Shown here: piece after piece, positions 1 through 6,329 of the stretch
Position numbering within the stretch: position 1 is the first letter of the stretch
Layout of the letters: every line of letters begins with the position of its first letter
DNA from: Candidatus Corynebacterium faecipullorum
GTDB lineage: Bacteria; Actinomycetota; Actinomycetes; Mycobacteriales; Mycobacteriaceae
DNA: 6,329 bases
Reading direction: 5' to 3'
Assembly: GCA_019114925.1 (NCBI GenBank)
Contig: DXEO01000180.1
Location: forward strand, 1 to 6,329
Program-made: the position numbers and the translations under genes
The notes under the pieces: model-generated
What the model saw: the letters and a program-made list of their open reading frames with translations, nothing else
Databases searched by the model: none
Told to the model about the DNA's origin: nothing

Positions 1-1080
1 GGACTTGCCGGAACCGGACTCGCCCACCAGCGCCAGGGTGGTGCAGCGGCGGAGGTCGAAGGAGACATCATCGACGGCCTTCAGCAGCTTCTTGCCGCCG
101 CGCTGGCCGCGGATATCGAATTCCTTGGTGAGGTTACGCACCGAGATGACCGGGGCCTGAGCCGCGGAAGATGAACCTTCAGCGGAATCTGCAGCGGTGG
201 AACCAGACTCGGAGGCGGCGCCGAGCGTCCCACCCGACTTCAGCTCCTTGGCCTCCACACCAGCTTCCTTGGCCGCGCGGATGCGGGAGGAGGCGAGGGA
301 GGGGGCGGCGTCGACAAGCCGGCGCGTGTACGGGTGCTGCGGGGAGCGCAGAATCTCTCGCGAGGGGCCCGACTCGACGATGCGGCCGCGGTGCATCACG
401 ATGAGGTGCTCCGCGCGCTCGGCCGCCAGACCGAGGTCGTGGGTAATGAAAAGCACCGCGTTACCCAGCTCCTCAGTGAGGTGCTCTAGGTGATCCAGGA
501 TGGTTTTCTGCACCGTCACGTCGAGGGCGGAGGTAGGCTCGTCGGCGATGAGCAACTTCGGGCGTGCGGCCAGGCCAATCGCGATGAGCGCGCGCTGGCG
601 CATACCACCAGAGAACTCGTGGGGGTACTGCTTGGCGCGGCGTTCGGCGTCGGGAAGCCCGGCTTCCTCCAGAAGCTCCACCACGCGTTCGTGGCGCTTG
701 GAGCCCTCCACCACGTGGTTGGCCTTGAGAGACTCCTCAACCTGCGTGCCGATGCTCCACACTGGGTTGAGGTTGGACATCGGATCCTGCGGGACCAGGC
801 CAATCTTGTCGCCGCGCAGTGATTCGAATTGCTTGTTGTTGTAGTGAGTGACGTCCTCGCCCTCAAAAAGGATCTGGCCGCCAGTGACCTTGCCGGTGCC
901 CGGCAGCAAGCCGAGGATGGACATCGCCGTGGTGGACTTACCGGAACCGGACTCTCCCACGATGGCCACGGACTGGCCCGGGTAGATGGACATGTTGACG
1001 CCACGCACTGCCTCAACCACGCCGGTCGACGTGGTGAAGGAGATGCGGACGTCCTTCATTTCAAGAAGTGGCTTAGTCAT
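1..1080 (-). CDS. oppD: Fused double ATP-binding subunit of a peptide ABC transporter (OppD-OppF / DppD-DppF type), 3' end cut by window
   Basis: Powers peptide import by hydrolysing ATP on the cytoplasmic face of the two permeases. This reading frame is open to the window edge and gives 360 residues. The first nucleotide-binding domain is complete: Walker A GESGSGKST (residues 42-50), Q-loop Q98 in VPQDP, signature FSGGM (156-160), Walker B LLIADE (176-181), D-loop SALD, switch His H214 in ITHDL. The oligopeptide-transporter C-terminal element HPYTRRLVDAAP follows at 249-260. An Ala/Ser/Glu-rich linker (about 262-309) then leads into a second ATPase domain starting VISVRNLTKEF. The window ends inside its Walker A (GESGSGKS, 353-360), so roughly another 200 residues should lie outside. 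ATG is chosen because it overlaps the oppC stop by one base (TAATG) and has GAGGA seven bases upstream (1088-1092). Fusing OppD and OppF in one chain is common in actinobacteria. The opp/dpp label is at family level; the substrate cannot be read from the sequence. Confidence 0.95.
   Translation of the reverse strand, partial: MTKPLLEMKDVRISFTTSTGVVEAVRGVNMSIYPGQSVAIVGESGSGKSTTAMSILGLLPGTGKVTGGQILFEGEDVTHYNNKQFESLRGDKIGLVPQDPMSNLNPVWSIGTQVEESLKANHVVEGSKRHERVVELLEEAGLPDAERRAKQYPHEFSGGMRQRALIAIGLAARPKLLIADEPTSALDVTVQKTILDHLEHLTEELGNAVLFITHDLGLAAERAEHLIVMHRGRIVESGPSREILRSPQHPYTRRLVDAAPSLASSRIRAAKEAGVEAKELKSGGTLGAASESGSTAADSAEGSSSAAQAPVISVRNLTKEFDIRGQRGGKKLLKAVDDVSFDLRRCTTLALVGESGSGKS
934..960 (-). 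repeat. Near-identical Walker A coding repeat (partner copy at 1-27)
   Basis: The 27 bases coding VGESGSGKS in the first ATPase domain match 25 of 27 bases in the copy that starts the second domain at the window edge (1-27), with both differences at silent third positions. The two copies are in the same orientation and codon phase, about 930 bp apart. Shared protein constraint explains much of this, but the third-base agreement is higher than in the rest of the domains that can be compared. Confidence 0.6.
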
Positions 1081-2031
1081 TAGCGCTTCCTCGCCTTCGG
1101 ATCGAGTGCATCGCGGACGACGTCACCCATCATGATGAAGCTCAACACGGTCAGGCCCAAAGCGCCCGCCGGGTAGAACAGGACTGCCGGAGCGACGCGG
1201 AGGGAAGCCTGCGCGTCAGAGATGTCTCCGCCCCAGGACACGAACGTCGGCGGCAGGCCGATGCCCAGGAAGGACAAGGTGGCCTCCGCGACGATGTAGG
1301 TGCCCAGCGCCACGGTGGCGTAGGAGATGATGGGCGCGGCCGCATTCGGCAGGATGTGGCTGAACAAGATACGCCAGCTCGACGCACCGATGGAGCGCGC
1401 GGATTGCACGAATTCCTCGTTCTTGATGGAGACCACCGCGCCGCGCGTGATGCGGGCGATGGAGACCCAGCCGAAGAGGCCGAGCACCAAGACCACCGTG
1501 ATGATGGTGCGGTGCTCCTTGAACATCTGCATGACCACGATGGCGGCCAGCACCAGCGGGATGGCGAAGAAGATGTCGGTGATGCGGGACAGGACGGAGT
1601 CGATCCAGCCGCCGAAGAAGCCAGCGATAGCACCGATCATTGAACCAAGCACTACGACGAGCAGCGTGGTGAGGACGCCGACGGCTACCGACGCGCGCGC
1701 ACCGTAAATCACGCGGGCGTAGATATCGCAGCCTTGGCGGTTGAAGCCGAAGGGGTGGCCCGGCTCGGCGGGGGCGAGGGACTTGGACAGCTCGCACAGG
1801 CGTGGGTCGGTGCTAGTGAAGAGGCTTGGTGCGATGGCCAGGAGGATGGCCACGAGAATCATCACGGCCGCAATCCAGAACAGTGGGCGACGGCGCAGGT
1901 AGCGCCATGCCTCGCCCCACTGGGAGGAAGGCGCGGACTCGTCCTTGACGGCATCGACCGCGCCGAGACCCGTTTCATCGGTTTCCGAGACGAAGTGCTC
2001 TTGGCCCGGGTAGGGAGTAGTTTTCTCGAAA

Positions 2032-2039
<8 letters not shown>
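1080..2039 (-). CDS. oppC: Peptide ABC transporter permease, OppC/DppC type
   Basis: Second channel-forming subunit of the peptide importer, 319 residues, in the cytoplasmic membrane. After a hydrophilic N-terminus of about 50 residues, a first membrane helix (about 53-71) is followed by an external segment and the BPD_transp_1 domain with about five further helices (roughly 115-140, 150-172, 178-195, 236-258, 285-305). The EAA loop that docks on the ATPase is EEFVQSARSIGAS (208-220), followed by the usual HILPNAAAP. The C-terminus LDPKARKR is typical of the family. The external segment before the core domain holds two Cys (C82 and C104). The frame could extend to a TTG at 2078, but the ATG at 2039 is preferred: it has GAGGA six bases upstream, and its 8-bp overlap with oppB (ATGCCTAA) is typical of translational coupling. 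It overlaps the ATPase gene downstream by one base. Confidence 0.95.
1088..1092 (-). promoter_or_regulatory. Ribosome binding site of the fused ATPase gene
   Basis: GAGGA on the minus strand, inside the last codons of oppC and seven bases before the ATG at 1080, which itself overlaps the oppC stop by one base. This indicates coupled translation. Confidence 0.65.
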
Positions 2040-2958
<919 letters not shown>

Positions 2959-2965
2959 AGTGTGG

Positions 2966-2971
2966 TCCTTT
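2966..2971 (-). promoter_or_regulatory. Ribosome binding site of oppB
   Basis: AAAGGA on the minus strand, seven bases before the ATG at 2958; supports that start. Confidence 0.65.
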
Positions 2972-3028
2972 ACTCGTTGTGGGGCAGGTGCTTGCCAGCG
3001 TCGGGACGCGGGGCATAGCTTACGAGAA

Positions 3029-3082
3029 TTCTAATGTGTGATCCCACCCTTCGAGAAATCTATAGCGCGTTTCTAATCACAC
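3029..3082. repeat. Paired repeats upstream of oppB
   Basis: TTCTAAT occurs twice in the same orientation (3029-3035 and 3071-3077), 42 bases apart, which is close to four helical turns. Partly overlapping these, GTGTGAT (3036-3042) and ATCACAC (3076-3082) are perfect inverted copies. A TATAGA -10-like box (minus strand, 3064-3059) sits between them. This could be a regulator-binding pair around a secondary oppB promoter, or an RNA hairpin in the oppA-oppB transcript. The rest of the 199-bp gap shows nothing else recognisable. Confidence 0.35.
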
Positions 3083-3092
3083 TTTGGGGGTG

Positions 3093-3136
3093 AAAACGTG
3101 GGACGACCCCCGCTCCACGGAGGTTGCGGGGGTCGT
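3093..3136 (-). terminator. Hairpin terminator / attenuator between oppA and oppB
   Basis: A perfect 11-bp GC-rich stem, ACGACCCCCGC (3103-3113) with GCGGGGGTCGT (3126-3136), and a 12-base loop. It starts 21 bases past the oppA stop. On the minus strand the stem is followed by six other bases and then UUUU, so the U tract is short and displaced. That fits partial termination or a 3'-end-protecting hairpin, allowing some read-through to oppBCD and giving more receptor than channel mRNA. The loop contains ACCTCCGTGG, complementary to the oppA ribosome binding region. Confidence 0.7.
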
Positions 3137-3157
3137 GCGAAGTGGCCAGGGGTGGCG

Positions 3158-4759
3158 TTACTTCTTGGTGATGTTGTAGTACACCGGCTGGGACTTCCAG
3201 GAGAAGACGACATTGTCGACGTTTTCGGAGTAGCCACCGGTGGCGTTGGAGTACCACAGCGGGATAGCCGGCAGGTCCTTGAACAGGATTTCCTGGGCCT
3301 CGGTGTACTTCTTGATGGCGTCTTCCTCGGAGGAGGAGGTCAGGGCTTCGTCGAGAAGCTTGTCAAACTCCGGGTTGCTGTAGTCACCGTCGTTAGAAGA
3401 GGCGTCGGTCTTGTACAGCGGGGCGAGGAAGTTGGCCTGGCTCGGGTAGTCTGCCTGCCAGCCGGTGCGGAAGGCGGTCTTGATGGTGCGGTTAGTCACC
3501 TCATCGCGCAGGGACTTGAAGTCCGGGTACGGAGCGCCGACAGCCTCGATGCCGAGGGTGTTCTTGATGGAGTTCGTGGTTGCATCCACCCAACTCTTGT
3601 GGCCACCGTCAGAGTTGTAGGCAATTTCGAGGGTCGGGTTATCCCACTTGTTGATCTTATCGGCCTCGGCCCACAGCTCCTTAGCCTTCTCCGGATCGTA
3701 CTCAAGGACCTCATTGCCCTTGATGTCCTCGGAGTAGCCCGGCATAACCGGGGAGGTGAAGTCCTTGGCCGGGGTGCGGGTGCCCTTGAAGATGGTATCG
3801 GTGATCTCCTCGCGGTTGATGGCGTGGGAGATAGCCTGACGGCGCAGGACGCCTTCCTCGCCGGAGTAGTGCTCGAGGTTCTCGCCCAGGGTGAAGGACT
3901 GGAACACGGCGGTCGGCTGGTTTACAGCGCGGTCACCGAGGTCGGCCTCGTAGACGTCGAACGCGGAGTCCGGAATGGCGTCGAGGACGTCCAGGTTGCC
4001 TGCCAGCAGGTCGGCGTAGGCTGCATCCTGGCCGGCGTAGAAGACGAACTTGATGCCGTCGTTCTGCGGGGTCTGGCCGCCGGAGTACTCCTCGTTCGGA
4101 ACGATGGTGGCGTCCTGGTTGTGGTTCCACTCGGACAGCTTGTACGGGCCGTTGCCAATCGGGTTCTGGCCGAAGGCATCCATGTCTTCCAGAGCCGACT
4201 CGTGCAGCGGGTAGAACGCGGAGTAGCCCAACTGTGCCGGGAAGTCCTGCTCCGGGCTGTTCAGAGCGATGGTGAAGGTGAGGTCATCGACGACCTTGAG
4301 GCCCTCCATCTCCTTGGCGCCTTCCTCGAAGCCCTTGATGTTGGCAAAGAAGGAAGCGTTGAGCTGATCGTTAGCCACGGCGTAGTTCCACGCATCCACG
4401 AAGTTCTTCGCGGTCACCGGGGAGCCGTCGGAGAACTTCGACTCCTTGAGCTTGACGGTGAACTCGGTGTTGTCGTCGTTCGGCTCGATGGATTCAGCTA
4501 GCTCGTTCTGGGCTTCGCCTTCGTCGTCGTAGTAGACCAAGCCGGCGTAGATGGAATCGACGATGCGTCCGCCGCCGGTTTCGTTGGTGTTGGCCGGGAT
4601 GAGCGGGTTCTGCGGCTCGGAGCCGTTGACGGTGACGATTCCGTCACCGGATGCGGAGCCGGAAGCAGAGTCCGAACCGGAGTTGTCGCCACCACAGGCC
4701 GCGAGGGTGAGGGGCAGGGTAGCGACAGAGAGGGCAGCGAGTGTCTTCTTGAGCGTCAT
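3158..4759 (-). CDS. oppA: Peptide ABC transporter substrate-binding lipoprotein (SBP_bac_5, OppA/DppA type)
   Basis: Extracytoplasmic receptor that captures peptides and delivers them to the OppBC channel. It has 533 residues, normal for class C binding proteins. The N-terminus is a lipoprotein signal: K4K5, a hydrophobic stretch 7-20, then lipobox LAAC with C22 as the lipidation site. A Gly/Ser-rich tether follows (about 23-40). The mature domain shows SBP_bac_5 features: the NPLIPANTNETGGG region (51-64), FTVKLKESKFSDGSPVTAKNFVDAW (split here as FTVKLKESKFSDGSP at 100-114, then VTAKNFVDAW), GNGPYKL (202-208), a GWQADYPSQANFL segment (433-445), and a C-terminal LPAIPLWY (496-503). ATG is preceded by GGAGGT with an 11-base spacer, slightly long. 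It lies upstream of oppBCD with its own 3' hairpin, consistent with receptor in excess over channel. The distant mycobacterial counterpart DppA binds peptides and has been linked to heme uptake; the ligand here is unknown. Confidence 0.95.
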   Translation of the reverse strand: MTLKKTLAALSVATLPLTLAACGGDNSGSDSASGSASGDGIVTVNGSEPQNPLIPANTNETGGGRIVDSIYAGLVYYDDEGEAQNELAESIEPNDDNTEFTVKLKESKFSDGSPVTAKNFVDAWNYAVANDQLNASFFANIKGFEEGAKEMEGLKVVDDLTFTIALNSPEQDFPAQLGYSAFYPLHESALEDMDAFGQNPIGNGPYKLSEWNHNQDATIVPNEEYSGGQTPQNDGIKFVFYAGQDAAYADLLAGNLDVLDAIPDSAFDVYEADLGDRAVNQPTAVFQSFTLGENLEHYSGEEGVLRRQAISHAINREEITDTIFKGTRTPAKDFTSPVMPGYSEDIKGNEVLEYDPEKAKELWAEADKINKWDNPTLEIAYNSDGGHKSWVDATTNSIKNTLGIEAVGAPYPDFKSLRDEVTNRTIKTAFRTGWQADYPSQANFLAPLYKTDASSNDGDYSNPEFDKLLDEALTSSSEEDAIKKYTEAQEILFKDLPAIPLWYSNATGGYSENVDNVVFSWKSQPVYYNITKK

Positions 4760-4770
4760 GTGGGGCTTAG

Positions 4771-4776
4771 ACCTCC
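4771..4776 (-). promoter_or_regulatory. Ribosome binding site of oppA
   Basis: GGAGGT on the minus strand, 11 bases before the ATG at 4759; strong core but slightly long spacing. The wider sequence CCACGGAGGT (4780-4771) is exactly complementary to the loop of the hairpin at the 3' end of the same gene. Confidence 0.75.
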
Positions 4777-4814
4777 GTGGTTCGAGAAAGATGTAGAAAA
4801 CCTGTGATGTTGGT

Positions 4815-4844
4815 TTTATATGAAGCTACCGCGTGGCTTGTCTC
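4815..4844 (-). promoter_or_regulatory. Candidate oppA promoter
   Basis: On the minus strand a TATAAA box (4820-4815) lies 18 bases after GAGACA (4844-4839), which would start transcription near 4808 and leave a leader of about 50 bases. The surrounding 150 bases are much more AT-rich than the genes. Competing candidates lie upstream: a consensus-like TTGACA at 4926-4921 without a convincing -10 at 17-19 bases, and TATAGC (4887-4882) 17 bases after TTAAAG (4910-4905). The preceding terminator makes a promoter in this gap necessary, but which one is used cannot be decided by eye. Confidence 0.4.
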
Positions 4845-4853
4845 ATATACAAG
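4837..4853. repeat. Short dyad overlapping the candidate oppA -35 region
   Basis: CTTGT (4837-4841) and ACAAG (4849-4853) form an interrupted inverted repeat with a 7-base spacer, covering the GAGACA -35 candidate. It could be an operator for a dimeric repressor, but the arms are only five bases and could arise by chance. Confidence 0.3.
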
Positions 4854-4932
4854 GAATTGAAAAATATGTCCGGTGATAAAAGCTATAGAGCGGTAGGTAT
4901 CCGTCTTTAACCTGCGCTTTTGTCAAAGAATT

Positions 4933-4965
4933 AAAAAAGTCCCATCCCCCTGAGAGGGGTGGGAC
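4933..4965 (-). terminator. Intrinsic terminator after the hydrolase gene
   Basis: On the minus strand GTCCCA pairs with TGGGAC, followed (past a single bulged A) by CCCC pairing with GGGG around a short loop. The stem is followed directly by six U residues (A run at 4933-4938 on the plus strand). It begins 18 bases past the hydrolase stop. This is the clearest terminator in the window and separates the hydrolase transcript from the oppA operon, so oppA needs its own promoter. Confidence 0.88.
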
Positions 4966-4983
4966 ACGGAGGGGTGGTGAATG

Positions 4984-5886
4984 TTACCTATCTCGCAGCC
5001 ATTGGATGATGGTTTGGGCGAAACCATGCGGGTTCTCAAGATAGGGCAGGTTCTTTGCATTGGGGATAGTGGTGGCGGTGAAGTCCCCACGGCAGCGCCG
5101 CGCCGCCCGCCGCGCCACCGGCCGCCACAGCATCTGATCGGCGTGGATGAACAGCGTCGGGCACTGCACGGTGAGCTCAAGCCAACTCAGCGGAACCACG
5201 GCGGTACGAAGTCGGTGGTTCCAGGTGATTCCCCGGCGGACGTTGCCAATGCGGGAAGAAGTCACGCGCAGGCGCAGGGCCTCCTCGCGCTCGGCGCCGC
5301 TGAAGGATCCGCGGGCGTCGAGATCCATCTCCCGGAGGTAAGTGGACTCTCTCAGCAGTAGGCTTGGAGCGCCAATCTTTCCCAAGCGGCACAACGCTGC
5401 GCGCAGGAGGACCCACCCAAAATCCCAGGGACGCGCGGCGATGGCGCGGCGTAGATCGGCTGGATGTGCTGCCGAAACAGATACCAGCCCGCGTACCCGC
5501 TCAGGCCGCTCGGTAGCCAGCGCCCACGCCACCGCACCGCCGGTATCCGCGCCAACCAGGTAGGCGTCGTCGTGGCCTAATGCGCGGATGGCACCGCTGA
5601 CATCGCCAACCGCCACGCGGATATCTTGGCCGGGTTCGAGCGGCGGTTTATCGGACATGCCAAAGCCGCGCATGTCGAGGGCGGCGACGTGGAAGCCGGC
5701 GTCGGCAAGCGGGGCAATGACATTCCGGAAATCGAACCACCCGCCGAAAGAACCATGGAGCAGCAGCACCAGCGGGTTATCCGGGTTGCCAGCGGTAGCT
5801 GCGTGCAGGCGGATGCCGCGCGTGTGCAGGAACTCGTGCTCAAAGGGGCCGTCAAGCTCCACTACGGAGGGCGGTAGAGGATTCAT
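4984..5886 (-). CDS. Alpha/beta hydrolase, epoxide-hydrolase-like, with apparently degenerate catalytic triad
   Basis: 300-residue alpha/beta-hydrolase fold protein without signal peptide or membrane segment. Visible landmarks: oxyanion-hole motif HGSFGGW (44-50), the conserved strand/turn ALDMRGFGMSDKP (69-81), and the nucleophile elbow GADTGG (112-117) with D114 where epoxide hydrolases and haloalkane dehalogenases have their Asp. A lid region spans about 140-235. The C-terminal half departs from the family: where a GxxD acid is expected the sequence reads ADQM (249-252), and where AGH with the catalytic His is expected it reads AKN (277-279) before LPYLENP. The gene could therefore encode an inactive or repurposed hydrolase, or one using other residues. 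ATG has GAAAGG (5894-5899) seven bases upstream. Its position beside a Holin-X gene resembles the mycobacterial Rv3669-ephE (Rv3670) neighbourhood, suggesting but not proving EphE orthology. A terminator follows 18 bases after the stop. Confidence 0.88.
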   Translation of the reverse strand: MNPLPPSVVELDGPFEHEFLHTRGIRLHAATAGNPDNPLVLLLHGSFGGWFDFRNVIAPLADAGFHVAALDMRGFGMSDKPPLEPGQDIRVAVGDVSGAIRALGHDDAYLVGADTGGAVAWALATERPERVRGLVSVSAAHPADLRRAIAARPWDFGWVLLRAALCRLGKIGAPSLLLRESTYLREMDLDARGSFSGAEREEALRLRVTSSRIGNVRRGITWNHRLRTAVVPLSWLELTVQCPTLFIHADQMLWRPVARRAARRCRGDFTATTIPNAKNLPYLENPHGFAQTIIQWLRDR

Positions 5887-5893
5887 GGGCGGG

Positions 5894-5899
5894 CCTTTC
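5894..5899 (-). promoter_or_regulatory. Ribosome binding site of the hydrolase gene
   Basis: GAAAGG on the minus strand, seven bases before the ATG at 5886. It supports that start over internal alternatives. Confidence 0.6.
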
Positions 5900-5916
5900 G
5901 TGGGAGGGGTACACCG

Positions 5917-5951
5917 AAGAAATCCGCCCCGAACGCATGTGCTCGGGGCGG
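5917..5951 (-). terminator. Hairpin terminator after the Holin-X gene
   Basis: A perfect 9-bp inverted repeat, CCGCCCCGA (5924-5932) with TCGGGGCGG (5943-5951), and a 10-base loop. It starts 24 bases beyond the Holin-X stop. On the minus strand the stem is followed by ATTTCTT, an imperfect U tract, so termination is probably partial and some read-through into the hydrolase gene is likely. No strong separate hydrolase promoter is evident in the remaining 30 bases before its ribosome binding site. Confidence 0.65.
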
Positions 5952-5975
5952 GAGATTGAAAAGGACCTTAAAGGT

Positions 5976-6329
5976 TTAGGTGTAGAGGCCGCGCTCGATG
6001 GACTTTTCAGCCTTACCCGGAACCAGCTTCTTGAGTTCCTTCGTGGACTGGATGGTCTTCTCCGGGGCCTTGACTTGCTTGACCTGCTTGAAGCCGATGA
6101 AGGCCACGACGGCGGCTAGGACGACCATAATGAGGAAGACAATAAGGAAGGCAGCCCAGCGGTCGAGCCATACGGCCAGCAGCTCCGCCAGGAAGAAGAA
6201 AAAGAAGAAGGAGCTATACAGAGCCACGGTGCCGGCCACTCCGAACATACCAGCGCCGATGCCGCCCTTCTTGGCAGAAGCAGCGAGCTCGGTCTTGGCT
6301 AGCTCAACCTCGGAGCGAACCAGCTGAGA
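5976..6329 (-). CDS. Phage-holin-family / Holin-X (DUF1469) membrane protein, 5' end cut by window
   Basis: C-terminal 117 residues of a small membrane protein; the frame stays open to the right window edge, so the true start lies outside and the internal ATG at 6248 is not the start. The visible part begins with SQLVRSEVELAKTEL, the amphipathic helix typical of the actinobacterial Holin-X family (Pfam Phage_holin_3_6, DUF1469). A Gly-rich turn and two long hydrophobic helices follow (window residues about 28-52 and 57-78), then a Lys-rich cytoplasmic tail (KQVKQVKAPEK onward). The first helix contains six consecutive Phe codons. Despite the family name there are no phage genes nearby, and the family is common in actinobacterial chromosomes with no proven lysis role. 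It precedes the hydrolase gene by an 89-bp gap with a hairpin. A homologous membrane gene lies beside ephE in Mycobacterium tuberculosis, from recollection. Confidence 0.85.
   Translation of the reverse strand, partial: SQLVRSEVELAKTELAASAKKGGIGAGMFGVAGTVALYSSFFFFFFLAELLAVWLDRWAAFLIVFLIMVVLAAVVAFIGFKQVKQVKAPEKTIQSTKELKKLVPGKAEKSIERGLYT

Noticed and set aside
516..1016. 166-codon open frame on the minus strand
   Set aside because: It lies inside the fused ATPase gene in another frame, and its Ser/Arg/Pro-rich translation is typical of out-of-frame GC-rich DNA.
3036..3082. GlxR (Crp-type) binding site, TGTGA-N6-TCACA
   Set aside because: TGTGA half-sites occur on each strand, but neither is followed by TCACA at the required spacing; the two halves are over 30 bases apart.
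3098..4501. 467-codon open frame on the plus strand opposite oppA
   Set aside because: Its codon boundaries coincide with those of oppA, so C-rich oppA third positions become G first positions. The result is a Val/Gly/Ala/Glu/Asp-rich translation with no recognisable domain. oppA itself is unmistakable.
5976..6329. Remnant prophage because of the holin-family name
   Set aside because: No endolysin, capsid, integrase or attachment site is present, and Holin-X proteins are ordinary chromosomal genes in actinobacteria.

Overview
This window looks like chromosomal DNA from a high-GC actinobacterium, most likely a Corynebacterium. The reasons are the GC-rich codon use, the fused double-ATPase peptide transporter subunit, the actinobacterial Holin-X type membrane protein, and a gene neighbourhood resembling the mycobacterial dppABCD / Rv3669 / ephE region. 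The genus call is inference; no species can be named from the sequence alone. All six genes lie on the minus strand, so they are transcribed from right to left. There is no RNA gene, insertion sequence, prophage or CRISPR array.

From right to left: (1) 6329-5976 is the C-terminal part of a two-helix membrane protein of the Holin-X/DUF1469 family, cut by the window edge and followed by a GC-rich hairpin. (2) 5886-4984 is an alpha/beta hydrolase of the epoxide-hydrolase type. It keeps the Asp nucleophile position but appears to have lost the catalytic His and the usual acid. A strong intrinsic terminator follows it. (3) 4759-3158 is a lipoprotein peptide-binding protein (OppA/DppA type), preceded by an AT-rich leader with candidate promoters and followed by its own hairpin. 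(4) 2958-2032, 2039-1080 and 1080-1 are the two permeases and a fused double ATPase. They overlap by 8 bp and 1 bp, so they are almost certainly one translationally coupled operon.

Together genes 3 and 4 form a complete peptide importer of the PepT/Opp/Dpp class: lipid-anchored receptor, two channel subunits with EAA loops, and a single polypeptide carrying both nucleotide-binding domains. The fused ATPase is cut just as its second Walker A motif begins. The hairpin between oppA and oppB is well placed to give more receptor than channel, a common arrangement in such operons.

No new biological system is evident. The most unusual signals are a 10-nt perfect complementarity between the loop of the oppA 3' hairpin and the oppA Shine-Dalgarno region, and the apparently degenerate catalytic triad of the hydrolase.
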